Made by a program: the position numbers and the translations under genes. Under the pieces are notes generated by a model. That model saw nothing but the letters and a program-made list of their open reading frames with translations, was not told the DNA's origin and searched no databases. Of a DNA stretch of 64,000 bases, positions 25,567 through 34,329 are shown one piece after another. How positions within the stretch are numbered: position 1 is the first letter of the stretch; each line of letters begins with the position of its first letter. The stretch comes from UBA964 sp037444685 (GTDB lineage Bacteria > Pseudomonadota > Gammaproteobacteria > Steroidobacterales > Steroidobacteraceae). The stretch is taken from contig JBBILX010000002.1 of assembly GCA_037444685.1 (NCBI GenBank), positions 372,001 through 436,000 on the forward strand, written 5' to 3'.

Positions 25567-27585
25567 GTGACCGCTGTCGGCCGCCTGCCTCGCGCCTGGT
25601 ACCAGGCGTCGCTGCGAGACTTCCTCGCTACCGACCCTCGCGCCATCCTGGGCGAACTGACGGCCCGCAGCGGCCGGTTCGCCGTCGAACCGGCCCAGAC
25701 CCAGGCCTGGCTCGCGCAGATCGACCTGCTGCGCGCAGCTATACGGGACTGTCAGTCCGGAGCCGCGCTCTTCGAATTCGAGATCCCGCGCATGGGTCGG
25801 CGCATCGATACGGTGCTGCTGCTAGGCGATACGATCGTCGTACTCGAGTTCAAGGTCGGCGAGAGTCGCATCGAGCGCGCCGCGCTCGATCAAGTCTGGG
25901 ACTACGCCCTCGACCTCAAGAACTTCCATGAGGGCAGCCACGATCGACCGATCGTCCCGGTGCTGATCACCACCGAGGCGCGCATGCCGAACGGCGCGGA
26001 TCCGCCCGTGCCCGAGTTCGCGCCGGATCGCGTCAGTCGGCCCATCGCGCTGGCACCGGCGAGTCTGCCGCGACTGCTCACGCAGATCCTGCGAGCCGCG
26101 CCGCGGATCGCGGATCGCGACTGGATCAACCACTGGATCGAGGCGCCGTACCGACCGACGCCGACGATCGTCGAGGCCGCCCGCGCGCTCTATGCCCGCC
26201 ACTCCGTCGAGGCGATCGCGCGGCATGACGCCGGAGCCCGCAATCTGCGCCGTACGGCCGCACGCCTCGATGCGCTCGTCGACGAGGCGAGAGCGCAGCG
26301 CCGCAAGATCCTCTGCTTCGTCACCGGCGTACCGGGGGCCGGCAAGACGCTCGTCGGCCTCGACCTCGCGACGCGACGACGCGATGCCCGGGAACCCACG
26401 CACGCCGTTTTTCTCTCCGGCAACGGACCGCTCGTCGCCGTCTTGCGCGAAGCGCTGACCCGCGATGACCTCGCACGGCGTCGCGCGCACGGCGAGACGA
26501 GCACCAAGGGCCAAGTCGCCGGACCCGTCAAGGCGTTCATCCAGAACGTCCATCATTTTCGCGACGAGGCGCTACGGCATCCCGGCCCGCCCGTCGACCA
26601 CGTCGTGATCTTCGACGAGGCCCAGCGCGCCTGGAACCGCCGCAAGACCTCGCAGTTCATGCGGCAGAAGAAGGGCCAGGTGAACTTCGACCAGTCGGAG
26701 CCGGAGTTCCTGATCCGCTACCTCGATCGGCACGAGGACTGGGCCGTCATCGTCTGTCTGGTCGGTGGCGGCCAGGAGATCCACACTGGCGAGGCGGGCA
26801 TCGCCGAATGGCTGCTTGCGGCGACCACGCACTTCCCGCAATGGCAGATTCACATCTCCTCGCGGCTCCTCGATGCCGAGTATGCGGCCGGGCAGGCCCT
26901 CGCCTCGTTACGCGGACGCGCCAACGTCCATCTCGATGACGAGGCGCTGCACCTCGATGTGTCGATGCGCAGCTTTCGCGCCGGAAACGTCTCGAACTTC
27001 GTCAAGGCACTCCTTGATCGCGATCGGACCGGCGCGCGCACCGCGCTCGAGACGCTTCGCGGGCGCTATCCGATCCTTCTCACTCGCGACCTCGCCACAG
27101 CGAAGCAGTGGATCAGGGAACGGGCGCGCGGCAGCGAGCAGTTCGGGCTGCTCGCCTCGTCCAAGGCCATGCGCCTCAAGCCCTACGCCATCGACATCCG
27201 GGTCGCAGTCGACCCCGTCAAGTGGTTTCTCAATGACCGCAGCGATGTCCGCTCGAGCTGGTATCTCGAGGACTGCGCCACGGAGTTCCAGGTGCAGGGG
27301 CTCGAGCTCGACTGGACCTGCGTGACCTGGGATGGTGACCTGCGCTTCTCGGGCGGTACGACGGGCTGGAGCTGCCACGATTTTCGTGGCAGCCGCTGGC
27401 AGCAGATCCACAATCCGGAGAGCCGCGCCTACCTCAAGAACGCCTACCGCGTGCTGCTCACGCGAGCCCGTCAGGGCATGGTCATCTTCGTGCCGCCTGG
27501 AGACGAGTCGGATCCGACGCGACCGCCGTCACACTACGACGCCACGTTTCGCTATCTGCGGGAAGTGGGCGTGCCGGTGATCTGA
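25567..27585 (+). CDS. DUF2075-type nuclease-helicase fusion
   Basis: A 672-residue protein starting at GTG. The N-terminal region shows a PD-(D/E)xK nuclease pattern: E72, D81 in RRID, then E94 and K96 in LEFKVG. Residues about 235-672 match the DUF2075 (Schlafen-group-like) P-loop helicase family, with Walker A GVPGAGKT (254-261), Walker B IFDEAQRAW (D350, E351) and a C-terminal superfamily 1 motif LLTRARQGMVIF. Such proteins are suspected in nucleic-acid processing or phage defence, but no function is established here. It is a single gene ending 19 bp before the 3' end of tRNA-Arg, a common position for acquired genes. Confidence 0.88.
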   Translation: MTAVGRLPRAWYQASLRDFLATDPRAILGELTARSGRFAVEPAQTQAWLAQIDLLRAAIRDCQSGAALFEFEIPRMGRRIDTVLLLGDTIVVLEFKVGESRIERAALDQVWDYALDLKNFHEGSHDRPIVPVLITTEARMPNGADPPVPEFAPDRVSRPIALAPASLPRLLTQILRAAPRIADRDWINHWIEAPYRPTPTIVEAARALYARHSVEAIARHDAGARNLRRTAARLDALVDEARAQRRKILCFVTGVPGAGKTLVGLDLATRRRDAREPTHAVFLSGNGPLVAVLREALTRDDLARRRAHGETSTKGQVAGPVKAFIQNVHHFRDEALRHPGPPVDHVVIFDEAQRAWNRRKTSQFMRQKKGQVNFDQSEPEFLIRYLDRHEDWAVIVCLVGGGQEIHTGEAGIAEWLLAATTHFPQWQIHISSRLLDAEYAAGQALASLRGRANVHLDDEALHLDVSMRSFRAGNVSNFVKALLDRDRTGARTALETLRGRYPILLTRDLATAKQWIRERARGSEQFGLLASSKAMRLKPYAIDIRVAVDPVKWFLNDRSDVRSSWYLEDCATEFQVQGLELDWTCVTWDGDLRFSGGTTGWSCHDFRGSRWQQIHNPESRAYLKNAYRVLLTRARQGMVIFVPPGDESDPTRPPSHYDATFRYLREVGVPVI

Positions 27586-27604
27586 GCAGGCGGCGAGAAG
27601 AAAG

Positions 27605-27681
27605 TGGCGCGCCCGAAGAGATTCGAACTCCTGACCTCATGGTTCGTAGCCATGCGCTCTATCCAACTGAGCTACGGGCGC
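27605..27681 (-). tRNA. tRNA-Arg (anticodon ACG)
   Basis: A complete 77-nt cloverleaf with encoded CCA. The acceptor stem is GCGCCCG paired with CGGGCGC, the D-arm GCTC/GAGC, the anticodon stem CATGG/CCATG with loop CTACGAA (ACG, read as inosine-CG), and the T-loop TTCGAAT. It decodes CGU/CGC/CGA. Confidence 0.97.
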
Positions 27682-27756
27682 GTCGTTGGGCGAACAGCCT
27701 TTTAGATCAAGGCGTTAGAGCTGCTCCCGCGGCTTTGCGGCCAGATCGGGCGCGGA

Positions 27757-27785
27757 AGTGTACACGTTTTCGCCGCGACTGTGAA
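27757..27785 (-). promoter_or_regulatory. Candidate sigma-70 promoter for tRNA-Arg
   Basis: On the minus strand TTCACA (27780-27785) and TACACT (27757-27762) are separated by exactly 17 bases, about 75 bp upstream of the mature tRNA-Arg 5' end. The gap from here to the nucleotidyltransferase start on the other strand holds nothing else I can identify. Confidence 0.5.
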
Positions 27786-27945
27786 AGCGCGGTAGGGGCG
27801 CATCGCCGCGCGCTTCGACCGTGGCTTCGCACGGCCATCGATCACCCCGAGCCGGAGCGGCTCATGAGGCTCGACCGGAGTGCGCGAGCAAGATCGCAGG
27901 ATCGAGCACGGTCAGCCAAGCCATTCACGGTATCCTCACGGGAAC

Positions 27946-28485
27946 ATGTCGCCTGAGCTGGACGTTCTCGCCGACGTCAGCGCGCGCCTCGAGTCCCTGG
28001 GCGTGCCGTTCATGCTGACGGGGTCGTTCGCCCTTGCGTTCTACGCCACCCCGCGCATGACGCGGGATTTCGATATCGTCGTCTCGATCGACGCCAGCCA
28101 CGTCGACCGGATTACCGAGGCGTTCGGCGATGCCCACTACATCGACGCCGACATGGTCTGCGCCGCCCTCGTGTCAGCGACACTCTTCAACGTCATGCAC
28201 TATGCGACGGGGTTGAGGATCGACCTGATCGTGCGCAAGTCGACCCCCTATCGCGTTCACGAGTTTGCAAGGCGCCGCGAAGTGCGACTGGGGACCGTGC
28301 GGACCTGGATCGTGAGCGCCGAGGATCTCGCCCTTTCCAAGTTGGTCTGGGCCCGCGATTCGGGGTCGGACACGCAACTCAGGGACGTACAGCAGCTGCT
28401 GCGCGGCCCTGTCGATGTAGACTACTTGCGGCGCTGGGCCAAAGACCTCGACGTCGTGACGCGCCTTGAATCGTTGCTCACATGA
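27946..28485 (+). CDS. Nucleotidyltransferase-fold protein (possible toxin-antitoxin or defence component)
   Basis: A 179-residue protein with the nucleotidyltransferase signature LTGSFALAFYATPRMTRDFDIVV, giving the two catalytic Asp residues D41 and D43, and a third acidic residue in LRIDLIV. This is the DUF6036/AbiEii-like branch. The open frame reaches further upstream, but similarity begins at the ATG at 27946. Its stop overlaps the start of an 80-residue ORF (ATGA), so the two are translationally coupled. The pair lies between two tRNAs on the opposite strand. The toxin-antitoxin idea is inference. Confidence 0.8.
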   Translation: MSPELDVLADVSARLESLGVPFMLTGSFALAFYATPRMTRDFDIVVSIDASHVDRITEAFGDAHYIDADMVCAALVSATLFNVMHYATGLRIDLIVRKSTPYRVHEFARRREVRLGTVRTWIVSAEDLALSKLVWARDSGSDTQLRDVQQLLRGPVDVDYLRRWAKDLDVVTRLESLLT

Positions 28486-28724
28486 ATGACACTCACCCAG
28501 AAATCGCCGCTCGCGAAGCCGCTCACTATGCCTCGCTAACTCCGCTCGAGCGCATGCGAATCGCCTCGAGCCTTTATGAGACAGCGCGTACGATCGTGGC
28601 CTCGTCTCTGCCTCCTGGTTTGACGCGCGAGCAACGTCGACTCGCCATCGCGAAGCGCATCTACGGAGATGACTTACCGGAAGCGGCGTTGCTGGCTTAC
28701 GCGCGGCTTCCGGCCGGCGATTAG
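28482..28724 (+). CDS. Small protein coupled to the nucleotidyltransferase
   Basis: An 80-residue, probably helical, soluble protein overlapping the nucleotidyltransferase stop by 4 bp. It has the pattern LTPLERMRIASSLYETAR then REQRRLAIAKRIYGDDLPE. I have a general impression of similar small ORFs beside such transferases but cannot name a family. Base composition is less GC-rich than the surrounding genes, consistent with acquisition. It may be the partner of the preceding protein. Confidence 0.7.
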   Translation: MNDTHPEIAAREAAHYASLTPLERMRIASSLYETARTIVASSLPPGLTREQRRLAIAKRIYGDDLPEAALLAYARLPAGD

Positions 28725-28850
28725 CCAAGCCGTGACTTGACCTCGCCCTGCGATTGCGAGCCGCCTGAATGTCACGGTCGCCCTGGATTGAGGGGCTCTG
28801 TCGGGGCTCGGCCCGATTATTGATTATGAGACGGAAAGAAACAGAGAAAC

Positions 28851-28941
28851 TGGCGGAGAGAGAGGGATTCGAACCCTCGAAGGGCTTTTGGCCCTTACAC
28901 CCTTAGCAGGGGTGCGCCTTCGACCACTCGGCCATCTCTCC
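28851..28941 (-). tRNA. tRNA-Ser (anticodon GCT)
   Basis: A complete 91-nt class II tRNA with encoded CCA. The acceptor stem is GGAGAGA paired with TCTCTCC, the anticodon loop is CTGCTAA, and there is a long variable arm (AAGGGCC-AAAA-GCCCTT type), as required for serine tRNAs. It lies directly downstream of csrA, as serV does in E. coli. Confidence 0.97.
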
Positions 28942-29011
28942 ACGCGCGGGCCCGGCATGATACGGGCGGGCCACCGAACGCGTCAAAAACGCCGTCCGGC
29001 TCAGCGTGCGA

Positions 29012-29305
29012 TCAACGATGCGGCCCGAGCCCGCCGTCGCCGTTCGGTGCGGACGCGCCCTGCGCGGCGTTGCCGGCCACGGTCGGCGCTGGTTTCGCGG
29101 CGACATGTCCACCCGGTCCGCACTCGCACGGCGCCGCGCCCGTCTCGCGCCGGATGCGCTCGAAAATCTCCTCGCGATGCACGGCGACGTCCCTCGGGGC
29201 GTTGATGCCGATGCGGACCTGATTGCCCTTGACGCCGAGCACGGTGATCGTCACTTCGTTGCCGATCATGACGGCCTCACCGACGCGGCGCGTGAGTATC
29301 AACAT
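29012..29305 (-). CDS. csrA: Carbon storage regulator CsrA, with C-terminal extension
   Basis: A 97-residue RNA-binding regulator. The first 60 or so residues are a standard CsrA: MLILTRRVGEAVMIGNEVTI, then VRIGINAPRDVAVHREEI. CsrA dimers bind GGA motifs in mRNA leaders and change translation and stability. The remaining 35 or so residues are a low-complexity Gly/Ala/Pro extension with a CEC motif not found in typical 61-65-residue CsrA. The gene follows alaS on the same strand and precedes tRNA-Ser, an order conserved in gammaproteobacteria. Confidence 0.95.
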   Translation of the reverse strand: MLILTRRVGEAVMIGNEVTITVLGVKGNQVRIGINAPRDVAVHREEIFERIRRETGAAPCECGPGGHVAAKPAPTVAGNAAQGASAPNGDGGLGPHR

Positions 29306-29375
29306 GGCGACCTCCCTGTAACCCCGATGTCACGATACAAGCAAGACGGACTGTCCGTCCATGCGGCAGCGCCGT

Positions 29376-31985
29376 TCACGCGCCGAGGCGGGCCCGGACG
29401 AAGGCCTCAACGCTCGCGAGCGCTGCGTCGAGACGGCTGGCGTCGTGGCCGCCCGCCTGCGCGAAATCCGGTCGTCCACCGCCCCGGCCGCCGACCTGAC
29501 CCGCGACGTTGCCGATGATCTCGCCCGCGCGCAGGCGCGCGGTCTGGTCAGCGGTGACCCCGGCGACGAGCAATATTTTGCCGCTCGCCTCGACGGAGGC
29601 GAGCACGACGACGGCCGAACGGAGCCGTTCCTTGAGTTGATCGACGGTATTGCGCAAGGCGTTTGCGTCGGCGCCCTCGACGGTCGTCGCGAGCACCTTC
29701 ACCCCCGCGACATCGACGGCCGCCTCGGCCAGGTCCCGCCCTTGCCCGGAGGCCAGCTTGGCCTTGAGCGAACGATTCTCCTTCTCGAGCACCCGGATGC
29801 GTTCGAGCGCATCGCGGACCTTGGCGGCGACGTCGTCACGCGTGCCGCGCAGCAGACCCGCGAGGTCGCGGAGCGTCTGCTCGGCCGCTTCGACGTGCTC
29901 GAGCGCGCGCTCGCCGGTGACGGCCTCGATGCGGCGCACGCCGGCGGCCACGCCGCTCTCGGCGACGATGCGGAACAGGCCAATGTCGCCGGCGCGGCTC
30001 ACGTGCGTGCCGCCGCAGAGCTCCATCGAGAAATCGCCGATCCGCAGCACGCGAACGTTTGACTCGTACTTCTCGCCGAACAGCGCGATCGCACCGGCGG
30101 CGACGGCTTCGTCGTAGCTCATGACGCGCGTTTCGGCGGCGGCATTGGCGCGGATCTGTTCGTTGACGAGGCGCTCGATCGCACGGAGCTCGTCCGCGCT
30201 GACGCCCTGATGGTGCGAGAAGTCGAAGCGCAAACGGTCCGGCGCGACGAGCGAACCTCTCTGCGCGACGTGCGGGCCCAGCACGCGGCGCAGGGCCGCA
30301 TGCAGCAGGTGCGTGGCTGAGTGGTTCAGCGCCGTGGCGCGGCGCAGCCGCTCATCGACGCGCGCGGTCAGCGTGTCGCCGACACGCACGCGCCCTTCGA
30401 CGAGCCGGCCGAGATGCGTGTGCGCGGCGCCGCGCTTCTGCGTGTCCTCGACGACGAAGCGTGTCCCCGGGCCCGACAGCTCGCCCGCATCGCCGACCTG
30501 CCCGCCCGACTCGGCATAGAACGGCGTGGCGTCGAGCACGACCTCGCCACGCTTGCCGGCGCCTAGCTCGGCGACCTCGACACCGTCGCGCAGCAGCGCG
30601 ACGACCCGTCCTTCGCCGCGCGTCGATTCGTAGCCGCAGAATGTCGTGCGGTTCTCGAAACGCGCGCCGACGCGCTGGTCGACGCCGAACCTGCTGGCGG
30701 CCCGCGCGCGCGCGCGCTGTGCCTCCATCGCGGCCTCGAAGCCGGCCTGGTCGATCGTGAGCTGGCGCTCGCGCGCAATGTCGGCGGTGAGGTCCACCGG
30801 GAAGCCGTAGGTGTCGTAGAGCCGGAAGACGGTCTCACCGGGAATGCGCGTCTGCCCGGGCGCGAGCGCCGCGATGGCCTGTTCGAGCAGCGCCATGCCC
30901 TGGCTCAGCGTCTCGGCGAAGCGCTGCTCCTCGCCGGCGAGCACCTGCTCGACGCGCGCGCGCTGCGCGACGAGCTCGGGATAGGCACTGCCCATCTCGG
31001 CCTCGAGCGGCGCGACCAGCTTGTGGAAGAATGGCTCGGTGATGCCGAGCTTGTGGCCATGGCGCAGCGCGCGACGGATGATCCGCCGCAGCACGTAGCC
31101 TCGACCCTCGTTCGAGGGCAGCACGCCATCGACGATCAGGAAGCTGCAGGCACGGATGTGATCGGCGATCACGCGCAGCGAGGGATTGCGGGTATCGGCG
31201 ACGTTCGCGAGTCGGGCCGCGGCCGCGAGCAGGTTGCGGAACAGGTCGATCTCGTAGTTGTCATGCACGCCCTGCATGACGGCCGACAGGCGCTCGAGGC
31301 CCGCGCCCGTGTCGACCGACGGTTTCGGCAGCGGCGTGAGCTGGCCGTCCGGCGCGCGGTCGTACTGCATGAACACGAGGTTCCAGATCTCGACGAAGCG
31401 ATCGCCGTCCTCGTCGGGTGAGCCCGGCGGGCCACCCGGGATCGCAGGTCCATGGTCGTAGAAGATCTCGCTGCAGGGGCCGCAGGGACCCGTGTCGCCC
31501 ATGGCCCAGAAGTTCGATTTCTCGCCGAGACGCCGCACGCGCTCGGCCGGCACGCCGACTTCGTCGATCCAGATCGCGGCCGCCTCGGCGTCGTCTTCGT
31601 AGACCGTGACCCAGAGCCGCTGCGGGTCGAGCGCGAGCGAACCGGTGACGAACTCCCAGGCGAAGCGGATCGCGTCACGTTTGAAGTAGTCGCCGAAGGA
31701 GAAGTTGCCGAGCATCTCGAAGAACGTGTGGTGCCGGGCCGTGTAGCCGACGTTCTCGAGATCGTTGTGCTTGCCGCCCGCCCGGACGCAGCGCTGCGCA
31801 CTGGCGGCCCGCACGTAGCCGCGCCTCTCCTTGCCGAGGAACAGGTCCTTGAACTGCACCATGCCGGCATTCGTGAACAGCAACGTCGGGTCGTTGGCCG
31901 GCACGAGGGGACTCGAGGCGACGATCGTGTGGCCGCGCTCGCGGAAGAATTCGAGGAACGCGCGCCGGACGTCGGCAGCGCTCAT
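29376..31985 (-). CDS. alaS: Alanyl-tRNA synthetase
   Basis: An 869-residue class II synthetase, close to the E. coli length. The catalytic core has HHTFFEMLGNFSFGDYFK, the editing domain has HSATHLLHAAL with its HxxxH zinc ligands and CGGTH, and a C-terminal C-Ala domain with DHHA1-like GRGGGRPDFAQAGG follows. It charges tRNA-Ala and clears misacylated Ser and Gly. I chose the ATG at 31985 (MSAADVRRAFLEFF) because the catalytic domain begins there; the open frame continues upstream into recX without similarity. Confidence 0.98.
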   Translation of the reverse strand: MSAADVRRAFLEFFRERGHTIVASSPLVPANDPTLLFTNAGMVQFKDLFLGKERRGYVRAASAQRCVRAGGKHNDLENVGYTARHHTFFEMLGNFSFGDYFKRDAIRFAWEFVTGSLALDPQRLWVTVYEDDAEAAAIWIDEVGVPAERVRRLGEKSNFWAMGDTGPCGPCSEIFYDHGPAIPGGPPGSPDEDGDRFVEIWNLVFMQYDRAPDGQLTPLPKPSVDTGAGLERLSAVMQGVHDNYEIDLFRNLLAAAARLANVADTRNPSLRVIADHIRACSFLIVDGVLPSNEGRGYVLRRIIRRALRHGHKLGITEPFFHKLVAPLEAEMGSAYPELVAQRARVEQVLAGEEQRFAETLSQGMALLEQAIAALAPGQTRIPGETVFRLYDTYGFPVDLTADIARERQLTIDQAGFEAAMEAQRARARAASRFGVDQRVGARFENRTTFCGYESTRGEGRVVALLRDGVEVAELGAGKRGEVVLDATPFYAESGGQVGDAGELSGPGTRFVVEDTQKRGAAHTHLGRLVEGRVRVGDTLTARVDERLRRATALNHSATHLLHAALRRVLGPHVAQRGSLVAPDRLRFDFSHHQGVSADELRAIERLVNEQIRANAAAETRVMSYDEAVAAGAIALFGEKYESNVRVLRIGDFSMELCGGTHVSRAGDIGLFRIVAESGVAAGVRRIEAVTGERALEHVEAAEQTLRDLAGLLRGTRDDVAAKVRDALERIRVLEKENRSLKAKLASGQGRDLAEAAVDVAGVKVLATTVEGADANALRNTVDQLKERLRSAVVVLASVEASGKILLVAGVTADQTARLRAGEIIGNVAGQVGGRGGGRPDFAQAGGHDASRLDAALASVEAFVRARLGA

Positions 31986-32016
31986 GTACGGCGGCGCCCC
32001 CTGCCGGCGTGCGGAG

Positions 32017-32553
32017 TCAGTCGGAACTGTCATCGGGATCGAAGTCGCTGCCCAAGGCAAAGCGAATATGATCCGATGAAAACCCCCGGTACTGCAAAAA
32101 TCTGGCCTGGCGCGCCTTGTCGCCGAACGACTCCGGCGGGCGTGCCCCGAACCGGCGGACCCGCACGTCGCGGGCCCGTACGGTCCAGTCGACCCCGGCG
32201 GCCAGGGCCGACTCGACGATCTCGGCTGCGAGGCCGAGCTCGAGGAGCTCGCGGCGAATCCGCACCGGTCCCTGGCCTCGGCCAGCCTGATAGGCCACGT
32301 AGCGCTCGGCGTAACGGCTGTCATCCACGGCCCGCTCGGCCCTCAGGCGCTCGAGCGCACCCTCGATGGCAGCCGCCGAGTAGCCGGCCCGCCGCAGCCG
32401 CGCGCGCAGTTCGGGGCTGCTGAAGTCGCGCCGCGCGAGCCACGGGATGGCCGCGAGCCGCGCGGCCGCGGCATCGTCCGGGTGGTCGGGCACGCCGCTT
32501 CGCTGTCGCTCGGCGGAGCGGCCTGGCCGACGGCGGCCGCCTACCCCTGGCAT
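32017..32553 (-). CDS. recX: Regulatory protein RecX
   Basis: A 178-residue RecX that inhibits RecA filament growth. It contains the three-helix repeats of the family: LARRDFSSPELRARLRRAGY, AVDDSRYAERYVAYQAGRGQ, and a C-terminal ARQARFLQYRGFSSDHIRFAL. Placement 19 bp after recA is the standard arrangement. The first 25 or so residues are Arg/Gly-rich and not typical, so the true start may be later, for example the GTG at codon 21. Confidence 0.92.
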   Translation of the reverse strand: MPGVGGRRRPGRSAERQRSGVPDHPDDAAAARLAAIPWLARRDFSSPELRARLRRAGYSAAAIEGALERLRAERAVDDSRYAERYVAYQAGRGQGPVRIRRELLELGLAAEIVESALAAGVDWTVRARDVRVRRFGARPPESFGDKARQARFLQYRGFSSDHIRFALGSDFDPDDSSD

Positions 32554-32572
32554 GGGCCCTGAGCGGCCGCGC

Positions 32573-33610
32573 TCAGCCTGCCGCAGCCTGCTCGCCGCCG
32601 CCCGCCGCGCGCGGCCCCTTGGGCGGCAGCAGCTTGGCGCGGATCTGTTCCTCGATCTCGCGTGCGACAGACGGGTTGTTCCTGAGGAACTCGCGGGCGT
32701 TCTCTTTGCCCTGCCCGATCCGCTCGCCCTTGTATGAGTACCAGGAGCCGGACTTCTCGATGATGCCGTGGTTGGCGCCGAGCTCGATGATCTCGCCTTC
32801 GCGGGAGATGCCGGCGCCGTACATGATCTCGAACTCGGCTTCCTTGAACGGCGGCGAGACCTTGTTCTTGACGACCTTGACTCGAGTCAGGTTGCCGATG
32901 ACTTCCTCACCATTCTTGATCGCGCCGATGCGACGGATGTCGAGGCGCACGGACGCGTAGAACTTCAGCGCATTGCCGCCGGTCGTGGTCTCGGGGTTAC
33001 CGAACATCACGCCGATCTTCAGGCGGATCTGGTTGATGAAGATGACGATCGTGTTCGAGCGCTTGATGTTGCCGGTGAGCTTGCGCAGTGCCTGCGACAT
33101 CAGGCGCGCGTGCAGGCCGACCTGCAGTTCGCCCATTTCGCCCTCGATCTCGGCCTTGGGCGTCAGCGCGGCAACTGAATCGACGACCACGACGTCGACG
33201 GCACCCGAGCGGACCAGCATGTCGGTGATCTCGAGTGCCTGCTCGCCGTTGTCCGGCTGCGAGACCAGCAGCTCATTGACGTTGACGCCGAGCTTCTCGG
33301 CATAGGCCGGATCGAGTGCGTGCTCGGCGTCGACGAAGGCGGCCGTGCCACCCCTGCGCTGCACCTCGGCGATGACCTCGAGCGTCAGTGTAGTCTTGCC
33401 CGAGGACTCGGGACCGTAGATCTCGATGATTCGGCCGCGCGGCAGTCCGCCGATGCCGAGCGCGATATCGAGCCCCAGCGAACCGGTGGAAACGGCCTCG
33501 ACATCGTAGGCCGCGGTGGCGTCACCGAGACGCATGACCGAGCCCTTGCCGAACTGCTTCTCGATCTGGCCGAGCGCGGCGGCGAGCGCCTTCTTGCGGT
33601 TTTCTTCCAT
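32573..33610 (-). CDS. recA: Recombinase A
   Basis: A 345-residue RecA, normal length. Walker A is GPESSGKTT, Walker B is VDVVVVDSVAAL, and the L2 loop region GNIKRSNTIVIFINQIRLKIG is intact. RecA forms filaments on single-stranded DNA for recombination and triggers LexA self-cleavage. The ATG at 33610 starts MEENRKKALAAALGQIEKQ with AGGGG upstream. A CTGT-N8-ACAG box lies just before the ribosome binding site. It heads a recA-recX-alaS-csrA series on this strand. Confidence 0.99.
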   Translation of the reverse strand: MEENRKKALAAALGQIEKQFGKGSVMRLGDATAAYDVEAVSTGSLGLDIALGIGGLPRGRIIEIYGPESSGKTTLTLEVIAEVQRRGGTAAFVDAEHALDPAYAEKLGVNVNELLVSQPDNGEQALEITDMLVRSGAVDVVVVDSVAALTPKAEIEGEMGELQVGLHARLMSQALRKLTGNIKRSNTIVIFINQIRLKIGVMFGNPETTTGGNALKFYASVRLDIRRIGAIKNGEEVIGNLTRVKVVKNKVSPPFKEAEFEIMYGAGISREGEIIELGANHGIIEKSGSWYSYKGERIGQGKENAREFLRNNPSVAREIEEQIRAKLLPPKGPRAAGGGEQAAAG

Positions 33611-33619
33611 CGCGATCCC

Positions 33620-33635
33620 CTGTGGAAATGAACAG
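33620..33635 (-). promoter_or_regulatory. LexA (SOS) box of recA
   Basis: CTGT and ACAG are separated by exactly 8 bases, matching the core of the gammaproteobacterial SOS box. It lies 10 bp upstream of the recA start, and a possible -10 (AATAAT on the minus strand) lies just upstream of it. Cleavage of LexA would therefore induce recA. The rest of the 190-bp gap up to pncC holds nothing else obvious. Confidence 0.75.
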
Positions 33636-33800
33636 TGATTATTCCACAGTCGGACCCGAGGCGGGACCTCGGAAACGCACTGGAACGAAGAATTTTCGGC
33701 CCTCGCGCGCGGCGTACAGTGCCCGAGTTGATTCCCTACTGTATGAACTGTCGCTGCTAAGCCCCCGCCAGCGTGGGAAGAAGAGCCGGAGCGCCGCCGC

Positions 33801-34313
33801 TCAGCCCGCTTCCGGCAGCTCGACAGCGAGCACCATCTGCAGGGCGAACTGCACGGCCTTGCGGCGCACGGCATCGCGATCGCCCTTGAAGAACTTCACG
33901 CGCGCGACGATCTCGACGGCGCGGCCGCGCCGATACGCGAGCGCGAACCAGACCGTGCCGACTGGCTTGCCCGGCACCGCGCCGGTGGGACCGGCGATGC
34001 CGCTGACCGCGATCGCGAGATCGGCGCCGCTGCGCTCGAGCGCTGCGGTGGCCATCGCGCGCACGGTCGGCTCGCTGACCGCACCCGAGCGCACGAGCGT
34101 GTCCTCGGCCACGCCGAGATCGCGCTGCTTCGCGGCGTTCGAATAGCAGACCCAGCCGCACTCGAACCACTCGGAGCTGCCGGGCACGTCGGTGAGCAGC
34201 TTGGCGATCCAGCCGGCCGTGCACGACTCGGCGGTGACGATGCGCTTGCGCGCGGCGAGCAGGTGGCGACCCGTCCGGATGGACAGCTTGAGCAGATCTT
34301 CGTCGGTGACCAT
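33801..34313 (-). CDS. pncC: Nicotinamide-nucleotide amidase (CinA C-terminal domain)
   Basis: A 170-residue stand-alone CinA C-terminal domain that deamidates NMN to NaMN in pyridine nucleotide recycling. The motif TAESCTAGWIAKLLTDVPGSS carries the catalytic Ser/Lys region, and GIAGPTGAVPGKPVGTVWFA is the second conserved block. Length is normal. It lies upstream of recA, as cinA often does, and is divergent from mutS by only 16 bp, so its promoter must overlap the mutS start. Confidence 0.95.
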   Translation of the reverse strand: MVTDEDLLKLSIRTGRHLLAARKRIVTAESCTAGWIAKLLTDVPGSSEWFECGWVCYSNAAKQRDLGVAEDTLVRSGAVSEPTVRAMATAALERSGADLAIAVSGIAGPTGAVPGKPVGTVWFALAYRRGRAVEIVARVKFFKGDRDAVRRKAVQFALQMVLAVELPEAG

Positions 34314-34329
34314 CCGCTAAGCTTAATGG

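Noticed and set aside
27605..28941. Integration (att) direct repeats at the two tRNAs
   Set aside because: The only shared stretches are the normal T-loop sequences; no second copy of either tRNA 3' end and no integrase are found.
33737..33751. Second SOS-like site (TACTGTATGAACTGT) upstream of recA
   Set aside because: It is not palindromic and lacks the ACAG half at the right spacing.
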